NCBI GenBank assembly: GCA_949361645.1
Contig: OX442431.1
Coordinates: forward strand, 1,669,122-1,733,121
Reading direction: 5' to 3'
DNA from: Spongilla lacustris
Taxonomy: Eukaryota > Porifera > Demospongiae > Spongillida > Spongillidae
DNA length: 64,000 bases
Shown here: positions 10,801 to 18,808 of the stretch, piece by piece
How the letters are laid out: every line of letters starts with the position of its first letter
Numbering within the stretch: the first letter of the stretch is position 1
Made by a program: the position numbers and the translations under genes
Notes under the pieces: model-generated
The model's database searches: none
Seen by the model: the letters and a program-made list of their open reading frames with translations, nothing else
Told to the model about the DNA's origin: nothing

Positions 10801-11842
10801 GGATATACAGTTGAATAACCTACGTCCACCTTTTCCCGCTTCATTCGTGCCAATGTTATAATCACCACCTCCCCATGCTCGATGTATGGGGAGGCGGTGA
10901 TTATAACATTGGTGCGAATCAAGCGGGAAAAGGTGGACGTAGTTTGTTCAACTGTATCTTCGTAACAAATTTACGAACAGAACGAATCGATAATTAAAGG
11001 ACCTCTCTCCCTACAAACCAAATTTGAAGTGATTTGATTACTCCTACCGAAAGTTATGGCGGGTTTGAACCCGGTGGGGTATAGAACGTTGCAATACTGG
11101 CACGGAGCAAGTGCAAGGCCCCAAAATGTATTTTACCATAGAGAAATGGTGTAGTATAAATTTTTGAAAATAGGAAGTTAACAGCGCAAACCATTCGGAA
11201 GATATAGCGACTTGAACAGGATGCTATACATATAAATTCACAAGCATCAAAATCGTTCCATATATATGTATACATGTACATGTGTATATGTTTGCAGAAC
11301 GTGTTTGTCTTTTGGCATTTCCTATGACTGAACGTAATGATTTACACAACATACATTGTATAATACAAGCCTAGCATAGTGTATTGTGCTAACTGTTTTT
11401 TGATGATTACTTAGGCTTCCATGGCAACCCTTAATCCTATCGTGTCATTTTTACTTGCACAAGAATTGTAATGAGGATTTAAAGTGGTCATTGCAGCCTA
11501 GCATTCAACAATGGTCGGAAGGCAAGGAATCACATCCTTTTGCCTGCATAATTCTCCCTCCCATTTATCATCTACATTGTGTATAATTGCACAAAGGACA
11601 CCATAGGATTCTATAGGATACCTAGGACATACATGTACATGTATAGGACCATAAGACATAGTGATTACTGTGTGGTAGGTCACTTCACTATTTCTCCATT
11701 CTCATACAGCCGCCATTGTGGAAGACTTCTCTGTAAACAGTGTACAGTCAATCAGGTTTCCATCCTGAAGTTTGACCTCACCAAGCCTGTTAAAGTGTGT
11801 GAAATATGTTCAGACTCATTTGTTCTTGGGTCTTCAAGATGA
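82..11842 (+). CDS. ANKFY1: ANKFY1 / rabankyrin-5 orthologue, 3' portion (13 exons, partial at 5' end)
   Basis: Exons read 82-275, 744-1762, 2210-2450, 2729-2897, 3284-3541, 4317-4517, 4956-5132, 5715-5862, 6161-6251, 6698-6822, 8134-8280, 9815-9905 and 11710-11842. They sum to 2994 nt (997 residues plus TGA) and every junction is GT-AG and in frame, which strongly supports the model. The protein is a run of ankyrin repeats (motifs such as [63 protein letters not shown]). A linker of about 170 residues interrupts the repeats, and a C-terminal FYVE finger carries RKHHCRHCG and eight paired cysteines. Family knowledge: rabankyrin-5 is a Rab5 effector on early endosomes and macropinosomes; its FYVE domain binds PI3P. 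Human ANKFY1 has about 1169 residues, so roughly the first 170-200, including the BTB region, are missing upstream. No disabling mutation is seen. Confidence 0.95.
276..545 (+). repeat. GT-rich microsatellite in ANKFY1 intron
   Basis: (GT)n mixed with GTGTGCAT and TACATGTA units fills most of the intron and begins at the splice donor itself. Reading frames through it encode only CVCV or HTHT and are not genes. Confidence 0.95.
716..737 (+). repeat. Poly-C run acting as splice-acceptor pyrimidine tract
   Basis: Twenty-two consecutive C, followed by TGTAAG and the exon at 744. The run occupies the place of the polypyrimidine tract of the acceptor. Confidence 0.85.
744..1762 (+). CDS. ANKFY1: ANKFY1 exon: ankyrin repeats plus disordered linker with NPF motif
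   Basis: The largest exon (1019 nt). It encodes ankyrin repeats ([42 protein letters not shown]), then about 170 residues rich in Gly, Ser and Pro (1111-1620), then another repeat start ([19 protein letters not shown]). An Asn-Pro-Phe-Asp motif at 1408-1419 is followed by acidic residues. Family knowledge: rabankyrin-5 binds the EH domain of EHD1 through such an NPF motif. The donor GTAGT at 1763 leads into a GT microsatellite. Confidence 0.93.
1770..2085 (+). repeat. (GT)n and TATG/TACATGTA microsatellite
   Basis: About 68 bp of pure GT (1770-1838), then TATG and TACATGTA units to about 2085, inside the intron after the large exon. Confidence 0.95.
2210..2450 (+). CDS. ANKFY1: ANKFY1 exon (ankyrin repeats)
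   Basis: Acceptor CACATGCAG, donor GTAAGTAC. Encodes two repeats, among them [20 protein letters not shown] and [20 protein letters not shown] with the typical GADIE and GANFK loop ends. Phase 1 in, phase 2 out. Confidence 0.93.
2460..2600 (+). repeat. Short tandem repeat TTATTAATGGTGT-like
   Basis: Variants of GTTATTAATGGTGTGCA and GTTATTGATGGTGGTGTACA recur about seven times just downstream of the donor. Intronic. Confidence 0.8.
2729..2897 (+). CDS. ANKFY1: ANKFY1 exon (ankyrin repeat)
   Basis: Acceptor CCACACAG, donor GTAAAT. Encodes [19 protein letters not shown] and [20 protein letters not shown], typical ankyrin helices. Phase 2 in, phase 0 out. Confidence 0.92.
3256..3279 (+). repeat. 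Poly-C run acting as splice-acceptor pyrimidine tract
   Basis: Twenty-four C directly before ACAG and the exon at 3284; the second such acceptor in this gene. Confidence 0.85.
3284..3541 (+). CDS. ANKFY1: ANKFY1 exon (ankyrin repeats)
   Basis: Phase 0 at both ends, 86 codons. Encodes [30 protein letters not shown] and [20 protein letters not shown]. Donor GTGGGC at 3542. Confidence 0.93.
3745..3895 (+). repeat. Tandem repeat, about 24-bp unit
   Basis: Unit AGAGGTGTACCAGGAGTGT plus a few variable bases, about six copies, intronic. Confidence 0.85.
3896..4245 (+). repeat. 15-bp minisatellite GTTAGTGCAGAGGTA
   Basis: More than 20 tandem copies, near perfect between about 4059 and 4205, with 14- and 16-bp variants at the edges. 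Length is a multiple of three, so frames remain open through it, but the bordering splice sites and ankyrin frame exclude it from the gene. Confidence 0.95.
4317..4517 (+). CDS. ANKFY1: ANKFY1 exon (ankyrin repeats)
   Basis: 67 codons, phase 0 both ends. Acceptor ATGTCTGCAG, donor GTACAT. Encodes [16 protein letters not shown] and [20 protein letters not shown]. Confidence 0.93.
4530..4800 (+). repeat. CA-rich simple repeat (CACACAGGCACACAGTACAC)
   Basis: Imperfect CA repeat with a 20-bp higher-order unit near 4565-4650, then TACATGTA-type sequence. Intronic. Confidence 0.85.
4956..5132 (+). CDS. ANKFY1: ANKFY1 exon (ankyrin repeats)
   Basis: 59 codons, phase 0 both ends; acceptor ATGTAG, donor GTGAGT. 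Encodes [20 protein letters not shown] and [20 protein letters not shown]. Confidence 0.93.
5133..5714 (+). other. ANKFY1 intron with TACATGTA motifs and CACATGATCCT repeat
   Basis: No coding sequence. TACATGTACATGTA palindromic runs occur near 5450 and 5550. Eight or so copies of TCACATGATCC variants lie at 5610-5700, immediately before the acceptor CTGCAG. Confidence 0.8.
5715..5862 (+). CDS. ANKFY1: ANKFY1 exon (ankyrin repeats)
   Basis: Encodes [20 protein letters not shown] and [20 protein letters not shown]. Ends in phase 1; donor GTAATC. Confidence 0.92.
6161..6251 (+). CDS. ANKFY1: ANKFY1 exon (ankyrin repeat)
   Basis: Short exon (91 nt) after acceptor TTATTGGCAG. Encodes [20 protein letters not shown] and ends in INAR split across the next junction; donor GTAAGA. 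Confidence 0.9.
6290..6660 (+). repeat. GATGTGATGGTGTGTGT minisatellite
   Basis: Tandem units of 17-22 bp combining GTGATGTGATGGTG and GTGTGATTTGGTGG, intronic. Confidence 0.9.
6698..6822 (+). CDS. ANKFY1: ANKFY1 exon (last ankyrin repeats)
   Basis: Acceptor AACATAG, donor GTGAGG. Encodes [20 protein letters not shown] and [13 protein letters not shown], matching the family's penultimate repeat. Ends in phase 1. Confidence 0.92.
6823..8133 (+). other. ANKFY1 intron
   Basis: CT-rich CCTCCACCTCCTCCCACATG repeats at 6860-6975, an AT-rich unique stretch 7040-7400, then the large CA repeat. I see no gene in it. Confidence 0.85.
7400..8130 (+). repeat. Large (CA)n / CACACATACATGTACA array
   Basis: About 730 bp of ACAC repeats with a higher-order unit ACACACATACATGTAC and a longer unit adding CACCACACATACC. 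It ends three bases before the next ANKFY1 exon. Long open frames in it (THTH, CVCV) are compositional. Confidence 0.95.
8134..8280 (+). CDS. ANKFY1: ANKFY1 exon (pre-FYVE region)
   Basis: Encodes [20 protein letters not shown] and [15 protein letters not shown] sequence diagnostic of ANKFY1 just before the FYVE finger. The acceptor CACAG is embedded in the CA repeat. Donor GTAAGT at 8281; phase 1 out. Confidence 0.94.
   Translation, partial: PFCLPTLQAAVSCVMPSSEQGHTQVSIISMARPFSIFRWPPNTFCLEY
8281..9814 (+). other. ANKFY1 intron, unique sequence
   Basis: Mostly unique AT-rich sequence with scattered TACATGTA motifs and a CATCTT run near 9105-9130. A segment at 9540-9606 matches, in reverse orientation, a segment at about 19911-19990, which suggests a dispersed repeat. 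No gene is seen. Confidence 0.7.
9815..9905 (+). CDS. ANKFY1: ANKFY1 exon: first half of FYVE finger
   Basis: Encodes [17 protein letters not shown] then RKHH. It supplies the W-x-D element, the first Cys pair and the start of the PI3P-binding basic patch. The split cysteine codon (TG|C) is completed by the last exon. Confidence 0.95.
10557..11262. mobile_element. Small foldback element in ANKFY1 intron
   Basis: Two arms of about 330-350 bp are inverted around a centre near 10881, where ACCACCTCCCCAT faces ATGGGGAGGCGGT. Both ends carry GATTTTGATGCTTGTGAATT. Copy B of the duplication (near 37530-37560) has AT-rich sequence and no element here, so it serves as an empty site. No open frame of note. 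The arms match the tips of the 9.1-kb palindrome and the segment 25560-26009. Confidence 0.9.
11710..11842 (+). CDS. ANKFY1: ANKFY1 terminal exon: second half of FYVE finger, stop
   Basis: Acceptor TCATACAG. Encodes [27 protein letters not shown] and ends [12 protein letters not shown] at 11840-11842. It supplies the remaining zinc-binding cysteines of the FYVE domain. Confidence 0.95.
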
Positions 11843-12796
11843 AAGGTCTTCAGTTTGTGGGACTGGTTGTACCTGTTCTGCATATTTGGCTGTGTGTCTA
11901 TGAACTGTACAGTTTGTTCTTAAGCATCATACATGTTACATATAATTGTGATGAACCTTGGGACATGTACGTTTCTGTTACTGTCCTTGTTGATTGGTAC
12001 CTGCTATTGGCCCTTTTTTTTTTTTTTTTGCATGATTTTTGATTAGCGGGGGTGATCACAAAATGTACGTACGTACCCACCCTTTAATTGTTTAGCCAAG
12101 GATATTAAGACATGGATTAGAATGGTACATGTATAACGTGACACTATCCTGGTTAGTCCCGGTATTGTGAACCACTTTTCTCAACAGGGGGATCAACTTA
12201 TAGGAAGATGCGGTACTTTTTAAGCTTCCGAGTCATCGTTGTAGTGCAACATCATTTTCTATGGGTAATAGGGGTCTGGGGGAAAAAAAACTAAGTCGGC
12301 ACTACGGGACTAAAGAACGAGGATACATTTAGGAGAAGTATTTAAAAAAAAAAAAAAAGTTACACTGCATTGTAGAAAAAGGAAGATAATTTTTGGTTAA
12401 ATGAGTTCCTGAACTTTCACCGCATCAAATATGAAACTCAGATATATCCTCCATAGTTGATCTTCGAACATCTTTGGTATGTGTATGAGAAGAATGTACT
12501 CTGTAATGGGCATGTAGTTTCTTTTACAAAGCCAAAATTCCTAAAGTCATTGTAGCCACTGATGAAGTTGAAGAAGATGGGGAGAACTTTACAATAGCAG
12601 GTTACATTGCTGGTGATCTAACTGAATACATGTACCATAATTCTAATCACTCAGCACATATAGTTATATGTGTACTATTTGGCAGAATAACCTTCTTAGT
12701 CATGACCAATAGTAAGTGTCAGTTACTTACGGAAGCAAAATTCAATGCATCTCTGTGTATATGATATTAGCGAGACTATGTATTGATTAAGGCTGC

Positions 12797-13688
12797 ACAT
12801 GTCTATGATAAACTCAACCAGGACAGTTTTTGTTTCACGTACCCTATTAATGCGATCATTTCATTTGTTATATCTTTGAATAGCGTGGTGCTCGCAACGA
12901 AACGCACTACCATGAATATAAGGTATCTTTGGAATGTAGATTTTTTGCTCTTTCCAACTATATATAATATGCGGCATAAATCATGCACAATTTCAAAAGA
13001 TATACAACATATATAAATCCAATACACGTATACCAACTTTCTCAGAGAATTTATATCTTGTGGAAACAAGCTAAAGGAGCTAGCTAGTAGTAAAACTCTT
13101 CCAATTCTGCAACGCTACATAAACTGTTATACGGTGCATCCCACAGGTCATATGTTAGGTGTGCACATTTTTGATGGGGGAGAAACTATAATGCAAGCAG
13201 TAGTCAGCAGTTCAGTATCCATAAAGACTGGGAACGAGATGCATTCCAATGTTACGCCACAGGGAATGATTCAATGGCGGCGGATGCGTGTTTCAAGCAT
13301 TTTTTACGTTGTTATTCGTTCAGTTGCCCGCTACCAATGCACTACTAAGTATATGGGGCAAGTATAAGATTTTTAGTTTACTGAGATAAAAGCGGAAATT
13401 ACTCGTTTTGTAAAGAGTTATTAGCATGCCCACCCCGCAGGTTGCGCTCGAAAAAAACTAAAATCTTCCTTGTACAAAATGCACGAAACACGTTAATTCA
13501 CATCCAGAATTAGGAATTTACCTCGTTCCCAGTCTATCTATGCAGGCGGGTTACGATGTACACCTACCTCCCTATTTATATTATTACATGTACACATCTG
13601 GCGCCTAAAGATTTAACACAAGGATTTATTGCATGGGATGATATGCATGCAATAGCACAAATAAAACAGCTGTACATGAAGTCATTAA
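12797..13688. other. Intergenic, no gene recognised
   Basis: AT-rich unique sequence. The 13-mer GACTGGGAACGAG at about 13225 reappears inverted at about 13522. Short open frames here show no recognisable domain. Confidence 0.6.
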
Positions 13689-14683
13689 CTAAATTTCAAC
13701 TGGAGCTGAAAAATATGTATCACTTTTCGGACAAAGCCGAGTTGTTTCATGTACTGTCACAGATCCTTCTGCCTGGTGCTGTGGATTGACTTTGGGGACG
13801 GCTTTCAATTTTCTTCTGATGTGTCTTATTACACAAAGATGAGAAATAAGCAACAGAGCTGTGGTGAAGCTCCAAATGGGGGAACATATTGCAAACATTG
13901 ACTTTGTTAATAGTCCCCACTGCCAATTGGAAATTATATCAAGTACCGCCAAGACACATATTGGTATTGTAAGAAGGAAAAACAAAATTGGGTACAGGAG
14001 AAGTGGTAACATCTCACATAACACTTTCTTATGTTGTATGTCATACTCAGAAAGAATGGAACTCCTACTTCGACATGCTCGATAACAAAGGATGGTCGCC
14101 ATGGCGATAACTAGCAATGACGTAAATATAAGTATCGAAAATGTTATGCTGTATATAATATCTTCACTGAAGCTTATGTTTGGGGAGAATGGTTCATATT
14201 CACCAACCAGGTTTACAGCCAGCAGTACCCCAGTCACAACCAACGGTATGAGCAGTGAACTCACTACATATAGAGGTTCCAACCTCTGAAAATTCTTATG
14301 GAACACAGCAAGAGCAAAGAGATGTATCACTATCCACACGGTAAACATCAGCTTCATAAGCAATGATCCTAGCAGCAACGCTTCAAACACGTCAGCAATT
14401 TTAATGACGGAATTGCAACTATCTCTGCTGGTGCTAGTCTGAAGCACAACGGCGAAAATCCATATACAACGGACAATTCCATTCCACTGAGAACTTGGTA
14501 CATAGCCAGTCGGTAGACCAGGATCTTTTGCAACCTTAGCGCACAAACTAGTACGACAGTCGCTAGACATGGCAGCACAGAGATTACTGAAATACAGAGA
14601 GACGCTAACTGTAACTGTTCTATATGCGAACCATTTGGAATCGGGTACGTATAGCAGTCGTACTTGTTTGTTGAGTTGGTCAT
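13689..14683 (-). pseudogene. 7TM receptor-like gene, near-intronless, with a frameshift
   Basis: Read on the minus strand from ATG at 14683. The N-terminus has N-glycosylation sequons (NST, NGS) and then TM1 (SLCISVISVLPCLATVVLV). Near 14450-14480 the frame changes within the second membrane segment, and the rest (TM3-TM7, about 250 residues) continues in another frame to TAG at 13689. Seven hydrophobic segments can be counted, with a basic loop CYRACRSRSS after TM5 and RHIRRKLKAVPK after TM7, then a Ser/Thr-rich tail. This architecture is that of a G-protein-coupled receptor, but I cannot assign a class. Either a one-base error or mutation has broken the gene, or a very short intron lies at the break. 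No splice consensus is obvious there. Confidence 0.7.
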
Positions 14684-15860
14684 TATTTTTCTTCTGCAGC
14701 CCGTTATGCGTTTGTTTTCCTGATTTCCACAGACCACCCTACGCTTTGGCTTTACCCACGCAATGAATATTTTTCATCCAAGTTTGCATGCGCTGACTGG
14801 GTGAAGCCTGCCGTAAACATGCGCAGACTGGGTGAAGCCTGCCGTAAACATGAATGCTAGAAAAGAAACTTGAATAAAAATTCAGTTTACACGCCCTCTA
14901 TACTACTGTGTGCATAAAAGTCATTATTTTTGTTTTTTTTTTCGTTTTTCCATACAATATTATGGTTATACTAGTCAATAAGAGGTGAAATAAAATGAAA
15001 CTTCCGATAATTAAACTCAAAACCTTGGCTATAGCGGTTGACTATGTTACTTCGGACTCGTTCGGAGACCAGACACAGGAATCGAATCAAGTCTTGATTT
15101 AAAAATCGTCTGTAAAATCACTGTGTAAAAATGATTTTTGTGCTCAATGACGTAATGATTCCAAAATAATTTCATGCGTTTTTTCCCTATATATATGAGA
15201 CAGTAGTCTCGTACCTAGACAGCTGCGGTTGGATTACATCACCGCTACGTGGAATTACATAACATTATTATTAGGAATGCAGTGACGTATTTATGAATGT
15301 GTTTAACGTCAGAACGAATGCAGTTAGTTAATGTTAATTGAATAATTAATTAACGCAACTGATAGAGGAGAAAGGACCAAACGTTTCCAAACAATGCTGT
15401 GGGAATCAGGGTCTGGGTATGTCACCTGAGAGCACAAAGGTGCTTTGCATCAATAACTCTCCCACTCATTCATTACCTGCAAGACCATGCTCTTTACATA
15501 TATCTACCAAGGTTACACGGGTGCATGGATTTGATTATATTTGTGCAATCTACAAATGAGGAAAAGGCAAGCAATGGCATGAGTGGGCACATAACCAACC
15601 CTTGGAGTACAAGATATAGCTGAATATCAATACATGTACATATTTATCAAGTTTGGTCTTTTTCAAACACATGCAGGTGAGGATTTGCTCATATGACTAT
15701 ACTTTTTGCCAATCACATAACTATACAGAAGTGGATAAAAAGTGTTCTACTAGACAACATACCCCACAAGGACACAGGTGTGGAGTTTTTAGATCCGCAT
15801 GGGAAGCGTTTACAGGTCTGCATATGGAGCCGAACCAGTACCCAGGGCCATCCAATTAAA
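14684..15860. other. Intergenic, no gene recognised
   Basis: A 32-bp unit, GACTGGGTGAAGCCTGCCGT plus AAACATG, is tandemly duplicated at 14797-14855. The rest is AT-rich unique sequence. Confidence 0.6.
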
Positions 15861-15867
15861 ATGTAGG

Positions 15868-16202
15868 TAATAGGATAACTGTTTTTAATAAAACTGGCAA
15901 TAGTTTCAGCTTGTACACTAGGAACAAAGTTTGTATGCACTCTCCCAAATACATGTACAGACGATGAGTTTTCAGATGCTGCAATTAAGGCACACAGTGA
16001 TGATGGGATTACGATTGGGGGCATCCATCAGAAGCATCCATCAGGGGGTGGCCTTTTCAAGGGTGAACCAGGAATTCTCTCTCCCTCCTCAATCCAGCAC
16101 GAGAAAAAAATCCTCGATAATTATGTCCATAGATTCCAGATTTGGGGAGTTGTGGGGCAAATCCGTTACAACATTAAATACAGCAGATACGTGAGCTGGA
16201 AT
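15868..16202 (+). other. Unrecognised open frame, possible exon
   Basis: One frame stays open for about 330 bases without an ATG at its start. It begins with a hydrophobic stretch (LFLIKLAIVSACTLG) and includes GITIGGIHQKHPSGGGLFKG and ILDNYVHRFQIWGVVGQI. GTAATT follows at about 16206 and could be a donor. I do not recognise a family; composition is unlike the simple repeats nearby, so it may be a real exon or a relic. Confidence 0.3.
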
Positions 16203-17050
16203 ATGGTAATTAGATATTAATCATGATAATTCGTACCATGTCCTATATTTTATAGAACTAATGGGATAAATCTTAAAATACATAAAATTGATCGGAAGCA
16301 GAACATTGGATTTTCATACAATCTCCTATACTGCACATATGCGGTTAGTTGTACATGCCGCTAATTCCCGTGACCGCACATTGCTCCATATGAGTAGACA
16401 GTGTAAATAAAAGTAAATAGAAACGCGTAATGGATCTTTCTCATTCTATACATGCATCGCAGCCAGACACATACAGGACTCTCACTTTCGAGTGGTGTCT
16501 TTGGAAGCAATCCGTGACAGAAGATCATTGTAATATACACGAGATATAACTATAAAACTAGTCAGTTAAAGTCGACGTTATTAATTTTAGCTTGGAAAGT
16601 AAAATAAAAATAGTTGTCTGTATAATAGTCTACAGCAAATACGGTAGAATCTGATGAGGCAGAGCGATGCGGTCGGCGCTTTTAATTTTTACAGCAGCTT
16701 CTGGAAGTGGGCTACCGTAAGTAGAGTTGAATGCTTCGAGAGTGGTAGGTGTTATGTCAGCATTGGTGGGTTCGGATTGTGTAGTGGGCGGGGTGGGGGA
16801 TGGAGAGAAAACGGCGGTGCTGGATTGGCGCAGCATAACTGCTGTTCGGAAAAGTGTCAAACTTTGGTAGTTATAGGCACACTGGGCCACCGCCATCAGG
16901 GTTCCATTGGAGGCAATGGTCATCCAACTTCCGCCCATCTTCAAACGTAGACTTTGACGCGCTATCTTAACATCGTTGTCAATACTCGAGGTTTCAATAG
17001 TGCACGGCAGATTACTACACCGTCCACCTAGCGGCATGGAGGAATCCAGT

Positions 17051-18406
17051 CAGTGGCGTGGTGGCCAGGGGGGGCCGGGGGGGCAAATGCCCCCCCAGCG
17101 GGGCTTAAAAATGGGGGCGCCACCGAGCACAAGGGGCGCCTTAAAACGGAAAGGTTATAACCAAATTTATTTTTCCGATACGTAAATCATAGTCTAGGCA
17201 ATTTAAAAAAAATCGGCAATCACTTGTTGGAACGAGGCGCCCGGCCACCGTGCAATTTAGTACTATTGAAAATTTGACCGTATCATGTGTAATTTGAATA
17301 CTCCCCCTCCGCCCCCACCGAAAAAAAAAGTCTCGTGTTTAAACGAGCGTATTTTCGTAATCATTAACGCTTCAGCATTTCAAGAAAGAACTGGTATCGC
17401 AACAGGATTTTAAAGAACAGCACTCAACTGCGTTTATGATTACGAAGATACGCTCGTTTAAGGACGAAACATTTTTTCGGTGGGGGTGGAGGGGGGAAGC
17501 TTATTCGTGCATGGTACTTTACGGTATATCTCTTTGTCAATCTTAAAGACATTAGCGCTCGATCCTCGCACGCGCGCGCATGCATAGTCTGATCGGAATA
17601 CATTTTCAGTTGTAAGAATTGTTCGATGGAAGACAAAGGGAAAAGAAAGAAATCTGATCGGAGCATCGTATCGCAAATGAAAGCGAAGAAGAAAGTCTTG
17701 ATGAAGAAGCTAAACGTATGCATAGGTTTGGTTATGACTTGCATGACACTTGGATGCGCGGAGGAGTTATCAAGCTAAGTTTTGCTCAAGTCTTTAATAC
17801 GTTTTATAGCTTTTCGAGGAATCAGAACATGCATGTTGATCTGCATGAACATGGGTGTAAGGACAAAGTCTTAAGAGACTGAGCAAGCTGTCACTAATGG
17901 CATGTAGAGAAATAGACAGAAATTATACTGTGGTGCTATCCATTGCATTATCAATTCTCTGCAACCTCATGCATGAAATACCACGTTCTGGATGCTTTTT
18001 CTGAATTGTGCAAGCAGTATTCGATAGCAGTTGCAGTACGCAGCTTTTCGGCACTAAAGAGAGTTAAAACACGTCTTCGATCTATACCATGATGCAAGAA
18101 TTAAAGGCCAGAGATTTACGTATTATCTCTAGAAAGGTTAGAAGGGCTCATGTTGACGACAGCCGGGTAGAGAAGAAACTTCTTATGTGCTTTTCTAATA
18201 AGGCCATTGTACAGCAAAGATCATCCGAATTGTTCAGACTCCAGAGCACTTGTTTAACATCGCAATCTACCGTTCAGCCAGCGCATGTATAGTTACATAT
18301 ACAGTACATGTATTATAATTTACTCATACGAGCGTTAAAATGGGGGGGGGGGGGCGCCAAAATATGCAAGTGCCCCCCCAGCCAAGAAGTAGCCACCACG
18401 CCACTG
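17051..18406. mobile_element. hAT element, internally decayed, with perfect 8-bp TSD
   Basis: TIRs CAGTGGCGTGGTGGC (17051) and GCCACCACGCCACTG (ending 18406) are flanked by AATCCAGT at 17043-17050 and 18407-18414. The paralogous gene at 46140 has the uninterrupted site. On the + strand there are transposase relics: a start-like MEDKGKRKKSDRSI at 17626 and the hAT C-terminal signature RSFSALKRVKTRLRS near 18038-18082, followed by DDSRVEKKLLMCFSNKA. The central catalytic part is missing. Confidence 0.93.
17300..17500. repeat. Inverted repeat inside the hAT element
   Basis: CCCCCACCGAAAAAAAAAGT at about 17312 pairs with sequence ending at about 17492, and the inner arms around TTAAACGAGCGTATTTTCGT face each other over about 60 bp. 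Confidence 0.75.
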
Positions 18407-18808
18407 AATCCAGTAAGTAGAGGACCCAGTAGCTGCACGTGGCCGTACAAGAGAAGTTGTAGACAGTTGGAAGTCCCGCACCCGCCATCATTGGCAAAGT
18501 GTTAGTGACTGTGCACTCCGTCGCCTCTGAGGCTACGTTAAAGTAAATAAAATACTTAATAAATAACTAAAAAGAACTACACTTGCCAGAAACAATGTAT
18601 ATCCATACCGTTACTGCGAGATACGAGAACATGATCGAGCCGCGGGGTCCGGAAGTGGAATAGCCAGTCACAAATATATTATGCATGTGTGTTACTTTTA
18701 TATATCAAATTGATTTATTATATACATGTAATGACATTGTAATTTATACACTATACACTAATGATTAGCCTAAATTGAGGAACACAATGCAAAAAACTAA
18801 AAACTAAG

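Larger units (their letters stand above)
9889..12796 (+). repeat. Segmental duplication, copy A (paired with 36789-39118)
   Basis: Sequence from the last 17 bases of the first FYVE exon through the final exon and about 950 bp downstream recurs with very high identity at 36789-39118. Copy A carries the extra foldback element at about 10557-11262. Confidence 0.93.
16630..18632 (-). pseudogene. Small secreted-protein gene, two exons, split by a hAT insertion
   Basis: Exon 1 (18632-18587) encodes a signal-peptide-like MFSYLAVTVWIYIVSG and ends at a GC donor (GCAAGT). Exon 2 starts at 18532 and continues to TAG at 16630, interrupted by the element at 17051-18406. With one copy of the 8-bp target duplication removed from the count, the coding length is 585 nt, a multiple of three (194 residues), so the gene was open before the insertion. 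The ectodomain has cysteines in NFSCTATCSYW and GGRCSNLPC, N-glycosylation sequons and a Ser/Thr/Pro-rich stalk. A decayed paralogue lies at 45939-46500 and an exon-1 relic at 36693-36770. I do not recognise the family. Confidence 0.7.

Noticed and set aside
11040..11080. tRNA-like T-loop sequence GGGTTTGAACCCGG in the foldback arms
   Set aside because: No acceptor, D or anticodon arms can be drawn around it. It recurs only as part of the foldback family, so it is at best a chance B-box.
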